From NCBI RefSeq assembly GCF_000010305.1, contig NC_012489.1, positions 3,975,646 to 4,039,645 on the forward strand: 64,000 nt of DNA. Direction: 5' to 3'. The notes beneath the pieces are model-generated. The model searched no databases. It was given only the letters and a program-made list of their open reading frames with translations, and was not told where the DNA came from. The stretch is from Gemmatimonas aurantiaca T-27. Its GTDB lineage: Bacteria; Gemmatimonadota; Gemmatimonadetes; Gemmatimonadales; Gemmatimonadaceae. Below, one piece after another: positions 17,098 through 27,868 of the stretch (the stretch's first letter is position 1; every line of letters begins with the position of its first letter). Both the position numbers and the translations under genes were made by a program.

Positions 17098-17491
17098 CTA
17101 GAAGGTCCACGACAGTGCGAGGCCGCGGCCAGAGCTCGATGATGCACCAAGCCGCCAACGCGAATCCGGCACCGGTTCCCACCGATCGCTGATCATGAGG
17201 CTGCCGAAGATCATGCCGACAATGAGCCCCACACCAGCGCCGAGTCCGCCCAAGTGCCACGCATCGCGGGCACTCCCCCTGCCATTGGGGTCGATAACGC
17301 CACCGGAGAAGCCCGCAAGCGCGCCCAACGTGCCGCACCGGTTGATAGGCGCTGACTTCGGTGACCTGAATCTTCACACCAGCCGCGAGCGAGTCAGCGG
17401 ACTGCGCGGTGCCTATGGCCGGTCGTAACAGAAACCACGCGGCTGCGCACCACAGCGATCGATACCAAATCCCATGCCTCGACGAGTTCAT
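17098..17491 (-). pseudogene. Third envelope-protein paralog, frameshifted and internally deleted
   Basis: The first part in one frame (MNSSRHGIWYRSLWC..., signal peptide, LAAGVKIQVTEVSAYQPVRHVGR) matches the two genes upstream on this strand. The second part is in another frame (GGLGAGVGLIVGMIFGSLM, DRWEPVPDSRWRLG). The middle segment containing SRDSIWLA in the relatives is gone. Both a deletion and a frame change lie near 17320. It is a decaying third copy of the array. Confidence 0.78.
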
Positions 17492-17498
17492 GTCGCCC

Positions 17499-18011
17499 TC
17501 AGGGAGAAGCGCCGGGGTGCCAACGTGAAGACGGCACGGTCTTCCATTCCTCGGTCGTGAGGAAGCTGCCAACGATCGTGCCGAGCACGAGCCCCACGCC
17601 AGCACCCAGGATGCCGAACGTTATCGCCGAGGTGCCGTCCCCTGCCGATCCCCCTACGACAGCGCCCAAGCTAGCCCCAATCCCCACGCCGAAGCCCAAC
17701 CCTTCACCCGCTCGGCGATACTGGCCCCTGCTGATCTCTACGCGTGACACACTCGGTATGAAGAATGCCGAGACGGGATCGGGTGATCCATCTCGTGAAC
17801 CGCGAGCGAGCCAGATCGAATCGCGACTGATAGCCACCAGGCGGCCCACATGCCGTATCGGCTGATACGCACTGACTTCCGTGAGTCGAAGTTTCGCGCC
17901 GGGCGCGAGGGAGTCAGCAGATTGCGCGGTGCTCAGAGCGGGCCGTAGGAGACACCACACAGCCGCACACCACAGCCAACGATGCCATGCTCGAAATCGG
18001 AACGTGCGCAT
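17499..18011 (-). CDS. Exported protein of the paralog array, copy 2
   Basis: A 170-residue protein with a Trp/Arg-rich signal peptide (FRAWHRWLWCAAVWCLL, cleavage near STAQS). The mature part has a beta domain (LAPGAKLRLTEVSAYQP, RLVAISRDSIWLA, SRVEISRG), then Gly-rich hydrophobic segments (LGFGVGIGASLGAVVG, FGILGAGVGLVLGTIVGSF) and a short end EEWKTVPSSRW. The start is fixed by AGGAG just before ATG 18011. Neighbouring genes are diverged copies. The layout suggests an envelope protein that inserts in or crosses a membrane. No function is known. Confidence 0.75.
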   Translation of the reverse strand: MRTFRFRAWHRWLWCAAVWCLLRPALSTAQSADSLAPGAKLRLTEVSAYQPIRHVGRLVAISRDSIWLARGSRDGSPDPVSAFFIPSVSRVEISRGQYRRAGEGLGFGVGIGASLGAVVGGSAGDGTSAITFGILGAGVGLVLGTIVGSFLTTEEWKTVPSSRWHPGASP

Positions 18012-18063
18012 ATCTCTCCTTTCGAAGGCTCCACCATGAGTTCGCGCCGGTCTCCTGCTTCGA

Positions 18064-18630
18064 CTAGAACGACCAGGACATTCCGAGTCCTCGGCTGGCA
18101 CCTGGTCTCGTGCCAAGACGCCAGCGGGTATCCGGCACAGGTTGCCACTGGTCGCTGACGATGAGGCTGCCGACGATGACGCCGACAATAAGGCCGACTC
18201 CGGCGCCGATCAGGCCTCCAACTAGGGCGGTGTGTGTATTCCAGTTGTCCTCGGACGAGCAACACTCTTCCATTCCCAAGCCTCCCACGACGCCGAACAA
18301 TCCGGCCCCTGCCACCGCTCCGAATGCGAGGCCCTTTCCGGGGTGCCTGCGCCGCCCCGTACTGATCTCCACGCGGGACAGATTCGGTGTCGCAAACACC
18401 GCGACGTTGCCTCGTGTACCCTGCGCGAGCCAAATCGAATCGCGACTGGCGGCCACCAGACGCCCAACGTGAACTACAGGTTGATAGGCACTGACTTCCG
18501 TGACACGCATCCTCGCGCCGGGCGCGAGGGAGTCAGTGGACTGCGCGGTGCCCATGACCGGTTGCAACAGGCACCACACGGCTCCGTACCAGAGCCCACG
18601 ATGCCATACCCGAAATCGGGATGTGCGCAT
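18064..18630 (-). CDS. Exported protein of the paralog array, copy 1
   Basis: A 188-residue paralog with the same order of parts: signal peptide (RVWHRGLWYGAVWCLL, cleavage near GTAQS), LAPGARMRVTEVSAYQP, SRDSIWLAQG, then a glycine-rich membrane segment (LVGGLIGAGVGLIVGVIVGSLIV) and DQWQPVPDTRWRLG. It carries an extra CCSS insert before the membrane part. GGAGGG lies 5 bases before ATG 18630 and decides the start. It follows the TPR lipoprotein gene by 10 bases and may be read from the same promoter. Confidence 0.78.
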   Translation of the reverse strand: MRTSRFRVWHRGLWYGAVWCLLQPVMGTAQSTDSLAPGARMRVTEVSAYQPVVHVGRLVAASRDSIWLAQGTRGNVAVFATPNLSRVEISTGRRRHPGKGLAFGAVAGAGLFGVVGGLGMEECCSSEDNWNTHTALVGGLIGAGVGLIVGVIVGSLIVSDQWQPVPDTRWRLGTRPGASRGLGMSWSF

Positions 18631-18640
18631 ATCCCTCCTC

Positions 18641-20320
18641 TTAGAAAGCTCCACCGAGGCGTGAGCCTTTCAGCTCCACATCGGCAAACTGCCAAGCGGT
18701 CTTGAAATGCCCACGCTGCGTCGCAGCATCGGCAGTTTTACCCTGTGCCTCGAGCGCCAGAGCGAGACCGAGTGTGGACCAGCCGTTGTGCGGATACTGC
18801 TGCAGATCCTTCTCGTACACCAGTTGCGCCTCACTGGCTCGCCCGGCCTTGAGCAGGGCGGCCCCCAGCGACTGTCGCGTGGGATAGTACCAGAACGGCG
18901 GCTCGGTGTACGGCAGAGCATCCTGACCAGCCACAGCGGCCGTGAACTCCGTGATGGCGGCGCCGGTGTTGTTGCTCGCCAATGCGATCTCGCCCTGCAA
19001 CAGGTCTTCGGCGATCTGCAGCAACTTGCTGGCCGGATAGTCGTTGCCGTCGAGCACCATCACTTTCGGATTGGCTTTCAGTGGCGTGAGCGCGGCCAGC
19101 TCCTTTCGTGCACCAGCCACATCGCCGGTGTTCGCCAGCGCCACACCGCGTGCATAGTGCCAGATGGCGTTGGAATAGCCGAGATCACTGCGTGGTTGCG
19201 GTTCGGCGAGGATCTCATCCCAGTGCGCGAACTGAATCAGCGACAGCAATGGAATAGTCTTGAAAAACTCCACGGTCGGGAACTGATCGATCTGCGCGAG
19301 GCTGACATTGTCGGCCAGCTTGCGCCCCGCTTCGATAGCGACCTTGCTCTGCCCCTGCATCGACGCCGCGGACCAGAGGAAGTGGATGTTGTGCGGGTAG
19401 TACATCGCCGGATAAAAACCCTGCGCATTGCACTGCTTGATGTAGTCCTCGTCGATCTTGGCGGCCTGCACATTCGACTGGGCCGCATCATTGTATCGAC
19501 CGACGCGCCAGTAGATGTGCGCCGGCATGTGCACGAGATGCCCCGATCCCGGCACGAGTGGCAGCAGCAGATCCGCTGCCTTTTCCGCTTTCTCCGGCGT
19601 AGCCGACGCTTCCATGGCGTGGATGTAGAGATGCAGCGCCAGCGGATGTTTCGGGCTGCGCATCAACGTGTTCTCCAGCGCCGCGATCACCGGCACAATC
19701 TCCGGCCGTGGTGTGGTCGCATCGGACCAGTAGTTCCACGGCATGGTGTTCATCCAGGCTTCGCCATACAGCGCAGCCATGTCGTCATCGCTGGGATATC
19801 TCTCGACGAGCTCTCCCATCGCGCCCGCATAGGCGAAGTCCAGTGCCTCACGGTCTTCCACCGGCTCTGCGGCGTAGCGCGCAGCAAGCGCGGTGATCAG
19901 TGCCTGCTCCTTTTCCGGTTTCGATTTGGCCAGCGCCTGAGCTTTGGTGAGCGCCGCCCATGCCGCCCGCTGCTCTTCGGGCGACATGATGGCCTTGCCC
20001 TTGGAGGTCACATTGATATTCGGACCGGTGGCCAGGGCTTCACCCCAGAAACACATCGCGCACGCCGGATCGAGTTTCTGCGCGGCACGGAACGACCGGA
20101 TCGCTTCGGCGTGGTTGAAGCCGAAGGCGAGCATCATGCCCTGATCGAAATAGCGCTGTGCCCCCGGATCCTTGGTATCGATGGTCCGATGGAAAGCCTC
20201 CATGCCTTTGAACAGGGGCGCTCCGGCGCGCGCGACCAGCTCAGCGTCGGATTCGACTTTGGGCGTACAAGCAGCAAGACCAGCCAGCAGGGACACTGCG
20301 GCAAGCGTGGCGCGGCGCAT
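18641..20320 (-). CDS. Tetratricopeptide-repeat lipoprotein
   Basis: A 559-residue protein. The N-terminus is a lipoprotein signal (LAAVSLLAGLAAC), followed by a TPR solenoid: a unit at GAQRYFDQGMMLAFGFNHAEAIRSF with the CAMCFWGEAL segment typical of this bacterial family, and others further on (VYEKDLQQYPHNGWSTLGLALALEAQG at the end). It contains His-rich HLYIHAME and HLVHMPAHIYWRVG, conserved in a TPR family of unknown role. The ATG at 20320 is chosen from the signal peptide. Probably a periplasmic or outer-membrane interaction protein. Confidence 0.82.
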   Translation of the reverse strand: MRRATLAAVSLLAGLAACTPKVESDAELVARAGAPLFKGMEAFHRTIDTKDPGAQRYFDQGMMLAFGFNHAEAIRSFRAAQKLDPACAMCFWGEALATGPNINVTSKGKAIMSPEEQRAAWAALTKAQALAKSKPEKEQALITALAARYAAEPVEDREALDFAYAGAMGELVERYPSDDDMAALYGEAWMNTMPWNYWSDATTPRPEIVPVIAALENTLMRSPKHPLALHLYIHAMEASATPEKAEKAADLLLPLVPGSGHLVHMPAHIYWRVGRYNDAAQSNVQAAKIDEDYIKQCNAQGFYPAMYYPHNIHFLWSAASMQGQSKVAIEAGRKLADNVSLAQIDQFPTVEFFKTIPLLSLIQFAHWDEILAEPQPRSDLGYSNAIWHYARGVALANTGDVAGARKELAALTPLKANPKVMVLDGNDYPASKLLQIAEDLLQGEIALASNNTGAAITEFTAAVAGQDALPYTEPPFWYYPTRQSLGAALLKAGRASEAQLVYEKDLQQYPHNGWSTLGLALALEAQGKTADAATQRGHFKTAWQFADVELKGSRLGGAF

Positions 20321-20451
20321 CGGACTCTCCGGACGAATGGGCGGAGAACGTAGCACGGCCGAGGATGCCTGGACAGCCTTCATCACAGCAACCGACTGAA
20401 GAAAGCGGCCGTCCAGGTTGCCGCGCGGGGCCCGTCATGAACAGCGCCGAC

Positions 20452-20937
20452 TCACCCGCGCCGCGCCGCCTCGATGACAGCCACATCGATCTTCTTCATC
20501 TGCATCATCGCATCGAACACGCGCTTCGCGACCACCGGATCAGGATCCGCGACGCCCGCCGTCAACGCGACCGGTGTGATCTGCCACCATAGCCCCCACC
20601 GATCCCGACACCACCCGCACTGACTCTCTTCGCCACCGTTGCCGACAATTGCATCCCAATACCGATCCGTTTCCGCCTGGTCGGTCGTGGCGACCTGAAA
20701 CGAGAATGCGAAGGTGTGCGGAAAGCCGGGGCCGCCGTTGAGCCCGATACATGGGATGCCCATCACGGTGAACTCCACCGTCAGAGCATCGCCCTGCTTC
20801 CCCGATGGAAAGTCGCCCGGCGCCCGATGCACCTTGCCGACCGACGAATCCGGGAAGGTTTCCGCATAGAACCGTGCGGCACCCTCCGCATCACCATTGT
20901 ACCACAGACAAATCGTGTTCTTGGCTGGTGTTGGCAT
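20452..20937 (-). CDS. PhnB-like VOC protein (3-demethylubiquinone methyltransferase-like fold)
   Basis: A 161-residue protein of the PhnB/YjdN-type VOC group, recognised by CLWYNGDAEGAARFYAETFPDS at the start, LNGGPGFPHTFAFSFQV in the middle and the WLWWQITP-like strand GLWWQITP near the end. A terminal stretch, DPDPVVAKRVFDAMMQMKKID, is also typical (AxRVMxAMLxMxKID in relatives). Despite historical naming these are not proven methyltransferases. The ATG at 20937 is preferred because the fold starts there. Confidence 0.9.
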   Translation of the reverse strand: MPTPAKNTICLWYNGDAEGAARFYAETFPDSSVGKVHRAPGDFPSGKQGDALTVEFTVMGIPCIGLNGGPGFPHTFAFSFQVATTDQAETDRYWDAIVGNGGEESQCGWCRDRWGLWWQITPVALTAGVADPDPVVAKRVFDAMMQMKKIDVAVIEAARRG

Positions 20938-21002
20938 ATCGCGGCTCCGTTGCGACGGGTCTTCAGAGATGGGAATGCAGAAAGTACATCCGGTATCCAA
21001 CG

Positions 21003-22070
21003 TCAGCGCTCGCGCGCCAGGAATGCCTCCAATCCATCGTCGCGGAAGTCACACTTGGGGAAGATGAGTTCATATCGCGCCTTGGATTCCGTACCACGCT
21101 GCACCACCGTCACCTCTGGCTTCCGTTCAGCGGTGGCGTAGGCACGCATGAGCAGAGAGCGGATGGCCAGATCCTCTGAAGGCAACGAGTAGCCCGCAAT
21201 GACCCACCGATCCGCTGTTCGCATCCACTCCAGCGTCGTGCGCCATACACTCAGCAGATTGGCGTCGCGGACCTCTCGCACATGCGATGGAGCCACGATG
21301 TGCAGCTCGAGACGCACATCCTGTCGACAGTGGCAGGTGTTCGGATCGATCAGCTCTTCACGAAAGGCCAATGACGAAATGCTGCCCAGCGGATTGAAGT
21401 AGACGTACCCGCAGCTACTGCACCGCAACTGGTTCACCGATCCGTGCAGCTTGTACACCCGCAGCCGCGGATCCTGTGAGGGGCGACTACGCTCCCGGCC
21501 GTCCCCCACGTGCCGCCAATCGAAGCCCAGATCGATACGCTTCGTGACCTCCGACTCCCCCAGGCGACGGTACAGCGTCGACTCGATGCTGATGTCGTAG
21601 TTGGTGGTGATCAGCGCCGCCGCGTCGCTCCGCTGCGCAAACCAGGTGGAGATGCCATCGGCCAACTGACGCTGTCGCTGGACGACATCCGCTGCGACAC
21701 CACGCCGACTACGGTGGTCGTCGAGGATGAGATAGGTGATCGCCTGCTTGAGCAGATCCCGGAATCGTTGCAGCGCCCCCTGCCCGCCGACCGACAACGA
21801 CTCACCATTGGCCAGGGCATACTCCACCAGCGAGAAGGCCTCGGTGATGAGAGGCAGGCTCTGATCCGTCGAGTCGTCAAATCCCGGGTACAGTGTGCGC
21901 AGAAAGGCCTGCAACGCGGTGCGGTCGGCGGCCTCCTTGCGGCCATCGCACAGCCCCTGAAACAGCGAATGATCCAGCAGTTGAGTCCGCACCAACGGCA
22001 ATAGCTGGTTGGTGAGCGGATACCCCAGCGCATAGGACGCGCCAGCTCCGGTGAAAAACGCAGTGCGCAT
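21003..22070 (-). CDS. SIR2-family NAD-binding protein
   Basis: A 355-residue SIR2-fold protein. Seen in order: GAGASYALGYPL (NAD-binding loop, residues about 8-19), LITTNYDISIE (the TxNxD segment), KLHGSVN, a zinc-binding set (CSSC, later CHC), and WVIAGYSLPSEDLAIRSL near the end. The family removes acyl groups using NAD or, in defence proteins such as ThsA and DSR, degrades NAD. This protein has an alpha-helical insert of about 130 residues after the first strand. Start ATG 22070, no signal peptide. It is divergent from the protease/hydrolase pair, sharing a 144-base promoter region. Confidence 0.88.
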   Translation of the reverse strand: MRTAFFTGAGASYALGYPLTNQLLPLVRTQLLDHSLFQGLCDGRKEAADRTALQAFLRTLYPGFDDSTDQSLPLITEAFSLVEYALANGESLSVGGQGALQRFRDLLKQAITYLILDDHRSRRGVAADVVQRQRQLADGISTWFAQRSDAAALITTNYDISIESTLYRRLGESEVTKRIDLGFDWRHVGDGRERSRPSQDPRLRVYKLHGSVNQLRCSSCGYVYFNPLGSISSLAFREELIDPNTCHCRQDVRLELHIVAPSHVREVRDANLLSVWRTTLEWMRTADRWVIAGYSLPSEDLAIRSLLMRAYATAERKPEVTVVQRGTESKARYELIFPKCDFRDDGLEAFLARER

Positions 22071-22214
22071 GCTTCTATCCTGTGACGCAACGGTGAACAA
22101 CGCCAGCAAGCCGCAAGGCTCAGCTCGCACCTGACGACGAACCTGCTGGTCGGATGCTCGCAGGCACGCAATATTCTCAGCCGTCTGCTGCACCGCTATC
22201 ACCACAGAGGAATC

Positions 22215-23975
22215 ATGGCCGAGCGACGCAAGAAGGCGCCTTCCAAGTCGGCCGGGAAGGACGCGGCATCACAGCCTGCCCGCTCCGCCAAGGAGAAGGA
22301 GCATGAGGAACTGCGCCGAAACATGCTGCGCTCCATCATCACGGAACCGTTGCTTTCACGGATCCAGGAGCAGCCGCGGGCCAAGTTCGATGTGATCATC
22401 TCCCTGAACGAGTTGTATCAGGGAGGTCTGGAAAGCGCCCTGGAGCAAGTACAACGGCGCGCGGTGGACTGGGGCGTCAAATACTCCTCCGTCTCCAGCT
22501 ATGTCTTTGCCCGACTCACGGCCGCGCAGATTCAGAAGCTGGCCCGGGAGACGCAGGATCTGGTGGCGGAGAACCGTCGTGCCGAGACGGTGGTCTATCG
22601 CATCTGGGAAGACAGTGACATCGCCGTCACGCTCACGCGGTCGCTGACCACCGTGAAGGCCGATGCCGCCCAGCGCGCCTTTCACGCGCTCGGCGAAGGC
22701 ATCGTGTGGGCCGTGCTCGATTCGGGCGTCGACGGACGGCACGCCCACTTCGCCGAGAAACAGACGCTGCACGGGCGCATCGATTCACTGGGTGTACGGA
22801 CACCGATCGAGCACCGCGACTACACACCCGATGGCGATGCGCAGAACCCAACGCCGGGCGATGCGACGCTCAGGGACAACGCGACCCAGCGGACCGGCCA
22901 TGCCAGTGCCCTGGTCGATCGTCTCGGACATGGCACGCACGTCGCCGGCATCATCAGTGGGTACTGGACCACCGAGGAGAAGGGTGGTCTTCGTGTGGTG
23001 GGCACCGAAATGCGGGATGAGAACAGCGGTGCCGGCAGCACCAGCAAGCCGCTGATCTCCCGCGAAACACTCACGTCCATCAGCGGCGTGGCCCCGCTCA
23101 GCAAGGTGGTGAGCCTCAAGGTCATCGCCGATGTCACCCGCACCGACGACTTCAAACAGACGCGGGGACAGGGCAAGGTGAGCTGGGTACTCCGGGCCAT
23201 CGACGATATCCAGAAGTGGAACCAGAACGGGCGACGTCTGTTGATCCACGGCGTGAACATGAGTATCGGATACGACTTCGATCCACGCTGGTTTGCGTGC
23301 GGCCAGAGTCCGCTGTGTGCTGAAGTGAATCGACTCGTGAAGTCGGGCGTGTGTGTGGTGGTATCGGCCGGCAACAGCGGCTACTCGTCGTACATCTCGG
23401 GCAGCGGCACAGAGTTGAACAGCTACAACAATCTGAGCATCACCGATCCAGGCAACGCGGAGCTGGCCATCACCGTGGGCTCCACGCACCGAGACATGCC
23501 GCACCTGTACGGTGTGTCGTACTTCTCCTCACGCGGCCCCACCGGCGATGGACGGCGCAAGCCCGACCTCCTCGCGCCCGGTGAACGCATCCGATCGTGT
23601 GCCGCCGGGATCGAGCAGGAACGGTACGGCGTAGATCCGGAGATTCACCCATCGCCCAAGGTGGAAGCGGCAAAACCCAAGAAGCCGGGAACACTCGCGC
23701 ATGCCGTGGAGGGACCACCGCAGCCGCTGCAACCGAACGCCGATCGCGCTCCCGAAAACGGCAAAGTGCTCTACTGCGAGCAGACCGGAACCAGCATGGC
23801 GGCGCCTCACGTGTCAGGCGCCATTGCCGGTTTCCTGTCGGTGCGCACCGAATTCATCGGGCAACCGGAACGTGTCAAAGAACTGTTTCTCAAAGGCGCG
23901 GTGGACCTTGGTCGTGAACCGTCATTTCAGGGGCACGGCCTGCTCGATCTCATGAAAGTCCTTCAGGCAGTCTGA
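22215..23975 (+). CDS. S8 subtilisin-like serine protease, cytoplasmic type
   Basis: A 586-residue protein. The N-terminal 150 residues are Lys/Arg-rich and then a propeptide-like alpha/beta region. The catalytic core has Asp169 (VLDSGVDG), His239 (GHGTHVAG), the oxyanion Asn in SAGNSG and Ser527 (GTSMAAPHVSG). A long insert (about 240-340) separates the first two parts. There is no signal peptide, unlike most secreted subtilases, so it probably acts inside the cell. GAGGAAT lies just before ATG 22215. It is followed by a coupled-looking hydrolase gene 23 bases on. Confidence 0.93.
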   Translation: MAERRKKAPSKSAGKDAASQPARSAKEKEHEELRRNMLRSIITEPLLSRIQEQPRAKFDVIISLNELYQGGLESALEQVQRRAVDWGVKYSSVSSYVFARLTAAQIQKLARETQDLVAENRRAETVVYRIWEDSDIAVTLTRSLTTVKADAAQRAFHALGEGIVWAVLDSGVDGRHAHFAEKQTLHGRIDSLGVRTPIEHRDYTPDGDAQNPTPGDATLRDNATQRTGHASALVDRLGHGTHVAGIISGYWTTEEKGGLRVVGTEMRDENSGAGSTSKPLISRETLTSISGVAPLSKVVSLKVIADVTRTDDFKQTRGQGKVSWVLRAIDDIQKWNQNGRRLLIHGVNMSIGYDFDPRWFACGQSPLCAEVNRLVKSGVCVVVSAGNSGYSSYISGSGTELNSYNNLSITDPGNAELAITVGSTHRDMPHLYGVSYFSSRGPTGDGRRKPDLLAPGERIRSCAAGIEQERYGVDPEIHPSPKVEAAKPKKPGTLAHAVEGPPQPLQPNADRAPENGKVLYCEQTGTSMAAPHVSGAIAGFLSVRTEFIGQPERVKELFLKGAVDLGREPSFQGHGLLDLMKVLQAV

Positions 23976-23998
23976 TCATTCAGCGAACGGAGTCGCAT

Positions 23999-25339
23999 AT
24001 GAGTACCCTGTCAGGCTTCGACTATGTTGCCCTGCCCTACGATGGTGAAGGGAAGCCGACATCGGCAAAGGCATTGAACGAATTGCTGGCGCTGGTCAAA
24101 TCCACGAAGGCCACGGATGTACTGCTGTTGGCACATGGCTTCCGCAATGATGAAAAGGAGGCCTCCAGCCTGTACGAACGGTTCCTCGACAATTTTCGCA
24201 CGCACCTGACCCACGCGAATATCGCGGCGGCCATGAAGGACCGTCGGTTTGTCGCGGCCGGTGTGTTCTGGCCTTCGAAGACGTTCTATGAAAAGCCGGA
24301 CAAGGATGAGGGAGGCACGCAGAGCTTCGACGGTGATGATGCGCGCGACGACGTGCGTCAGCAGCTCGCGGCGATCGATGACGGCACCTTGAGTGCGACG
24401 CAGAAGAAGGCGCTCACCAAGGCGATCGCCATGTTTGACGACATCGAAGACGATACGGACAAGCAGGATGCGTTCGTCAAGTTGCTGCTGTCGGTGGTCG
24501 AAGAGGCCGACGAGGATCCCACCGAAGGGCTGGAGTTGCTGAAGGCGCAGAGTGGATCGGAGCTGCTGGCCAAGCTCGGCCGCCCTGTCATCCTGCCCAC
24601 GGCGCAGGACGGCGAAGGTGGCACCGCCGCGATCGGCACCCGCAGCGGCAACGATGGCGAGGAGGGTCGCCCGCTGTTCATTGGCGGATACATCAAGTCG
24701 GCCGCCGGGCGTGTGGGGCAACTGCTCAACATGACGACGTGGTATACGATGAAGAACCGCTCGGGCACGGTGGGTGGTGCGGGCGTGGCCGATGCCGTGC
24801 GTGCGCTCAAGACCATTCCGGGTGTGCGGGTGCATCTGATTGGCCATAGTCTTGGCGGCCGCGGCATGGCCGCCTGCGCGAAGGCGTTGAGTGCCGCCCC
24901 GATGGTCCAGGCCGACTCCCTCTCATTGCTCGAGGCGGCGTTTTCGCACTACGGATTCAGCAAGGACAATGGACACGGCACCCGCGGATTCTTCCGCGAT
25001 GTGATCGACAAAGGGGTGGTACGCGGGCCGTTGATCTCCACGTATTCGTATCAGGATACGGTGGTGGGCAAGGCATACTCCATCGCATCACGGCTGGCCG
25101 ACGACAACGTCAAGGCGATCGGTGACAAGGACGATCAGTTTGGTGGCATTGGCCGCAACGGCACGCAGCGTTACGCAGAAGCCACCAACCGCACGCTCGC
25201 CAAAGTGGGTGACAAGTACGCCTTCACGCTGAAGGTCGTGAACAACCTCGATGGCAGCGGTGGGCTCATCAAGGATCACAGCGATGTCACGAATCCCGAG
25301 GTGACGTACGCGGTCGCGTGCGCGATTGCGGCAACGTAG
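23999..25339 (+). CDS. Alpha/beta-hydrolase-like protein
   Basis: A 446-residue protein of hydrolase fold. An early VLLLAHGFRND corresponds to the oxyanion strand, and the nucleophile elbow GHSLGGR (Ser284) follows. The insert between them (residues about 100-240) is acidic and unusual (DDIEDDTDKQD). The family is seen in lipases and esterases; the substrate cannot be told. No signal peptide. It lies 23 bases after the protease gene with its own GGAG site and is the second plus-strand gene of the SIR2 cluster. Confidence 0.78.
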   Translation: MSTLSGFDYVALPYDGEGKPTSAKALNELLALVKSTKATDVLLLAHGFRNDEKEASSLYERFLDNFRTHLTHANIAAAMKDRRFVAAGVFWPSKTFYEKPDKDEGGTQSFDGDDARDDVRQQLAAIDDGTLSATQKKALTKAIAMFDDIEDDTDKQDAFVKLLLSVVEEADEDPTEGLELLKAQSGSELLAKLGRPVILPTAQDGEGGTAAIGTRSGNDGEEGRPLFIGGYIKSAAGRVGQLLNMTTWYTMKNRSGTVGGAGVADAVRALKTIPGVRVHLIGHSLGGRGMAACAKALSAAPMVQADSLSLLEAAFSHYGFSKDNGHGTRGFFRDVIDKGVVRGPLISTYSYQDTVVGKAYSIASRLADDNVKAIGDKDDQFGGIGRNGTQRYAEATNRTLAKVGDKYAFTLKVVNNLDGSGGLIKDHSDVTNPEVTYAVACAIAAT

Positions 25340-25360
25340 ATCCGGTGGGAACAATGACAC

Positions 25361-25394
25361 CGAGGCCCGTCTTTCTCGCGAAAGGCGGGCCTCG
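25361..25394 (+). terminator. Bidirectional terminator between convergent genes
   Basis: Nested hairpin with an outer 9-bp stem CGAGGCCCG/CGGGCCTCG and an inner CTTTC/GAAAG. It lies 21 bases after the hydrolase stop and 24 bases before the ABC-F stop on the other strand. Confidence 0.75.
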
Positions 25395-25418
25395 TGTGCA
25401 AGCCGGATGGCGCTCGCG

Positions 25419-27038
<1,620 letters not shown>

Positions 27039-27160
27039 GCGAAGTGGGGACAGGACCGGGGCACTGCGGCAGTCACGGGATCGTGCTGCTGGGTGCAAAG
27101 CGGCGTGCAGATCAGTGTGAAAATCTAAGCCCCGCGTCCCCTCCGCTCCTACACGGCACG

Positions 27161-27733
27161 TTACGGATTGCCGTAGGTCATCTGACAGCTATGCCGTTCT
27201 TCCGCTGCACCGGTAGGCGTTTGGACCGGCATGCGGCCTGCCGCGCTGTCGCTGACCGAACGGCCAATGAACTGAAAGCACCGCTCCACCGCTCCGCGCG
27301 GGAACACGAACATGATCCGCGCCGGCGTCCGGCTGCGATTTTCGACGGTGATCCAATGCCGGGGAGGCAAATACACCACACTGCCCGCCGGCGCGACGTG
27401 CACCGAGTCGTCCAACAGGAAGGTCACCTCGCCCTGCTGGACAATGAGCACTTCTTCGTCGAGTTCATGACGATGTCGCGGCACGCGAGTCCCGGGTGGG
27501 AGTTCCTCCGCGCCGAGGAAGAGATAGCCCGCTCCCGTGGTCGACGGGCCCACCTTCAGCCGGATCGCCCGCCCATCGGGCAGGATGCGCCGCTCACCGT
27601 CTTCGGGACGGACGACCTGGGGCTTGGCGGCCGTATGCAGAGCGGCATTGACCTGGCCGTGCGCCGACCGCACGACCAAGAGTGTCGCGGCCGCAACGGT
27701 CAGTACGGTGGCAACCTGTGGCGGGACTCTCAT
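27161..27733 (-). CDS. Secreted cupin-domain protein
   Basis: A 190-residue protein with a signal peptide (MRVPPQVATVLTVAAATLLVV, cleavage near AHGQ), then a single cupin barrel. The first cupin motif is seen as PRHRHELDEEVLIVQQGEV, giving His, His and Glu metal ligands. The second (APAGSVVYLPPRHWITVEN) has PPRHW with one His. It ends with two Cys in the tail. The substrate is unknown; it may bind a metal-chelated metabolite in the periplasm. Start ATG 27733 is fixed by the signal peptide. Divergent from an HTH regulator. Confidence 0.82.
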   Translation of the reverse strand: MRVPPQVATVLTVAAATLLVVRSAHGQVNAALHTAAKPQVVRPEDGERRILPDGRAIRLKVGPSTTGAGYLFLGAEELPPGTRVPRHRHELDEEVLIVQQGEVTFLLDDSVHVAPAGSVVYLPPRHWITVENRSRTPARIMFVFPRGAVERCFQFIGRSVSDSAAGRMPVQTPTGAAEERHSCQMTYGNP

Positions 27734-27868
27734 CGGGTGGGGGAGGACGGAGGGTGGGTATCTGTCGCAGGGGCAGAAATTATGGCGCCCCGACCATACC
27801 CGGCCAGACCGCATACCATGGGCAGGTGGCTCCTTGCCAAGATCTTTTGTCAATACTACCATCTGCCT

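Noticed and set aside
18707-20353. 548-codon plus-strand frame
   Set aside because: Antisense to the TPR lipoprotein; His/Arg-rich composition typical of a shadow frame.
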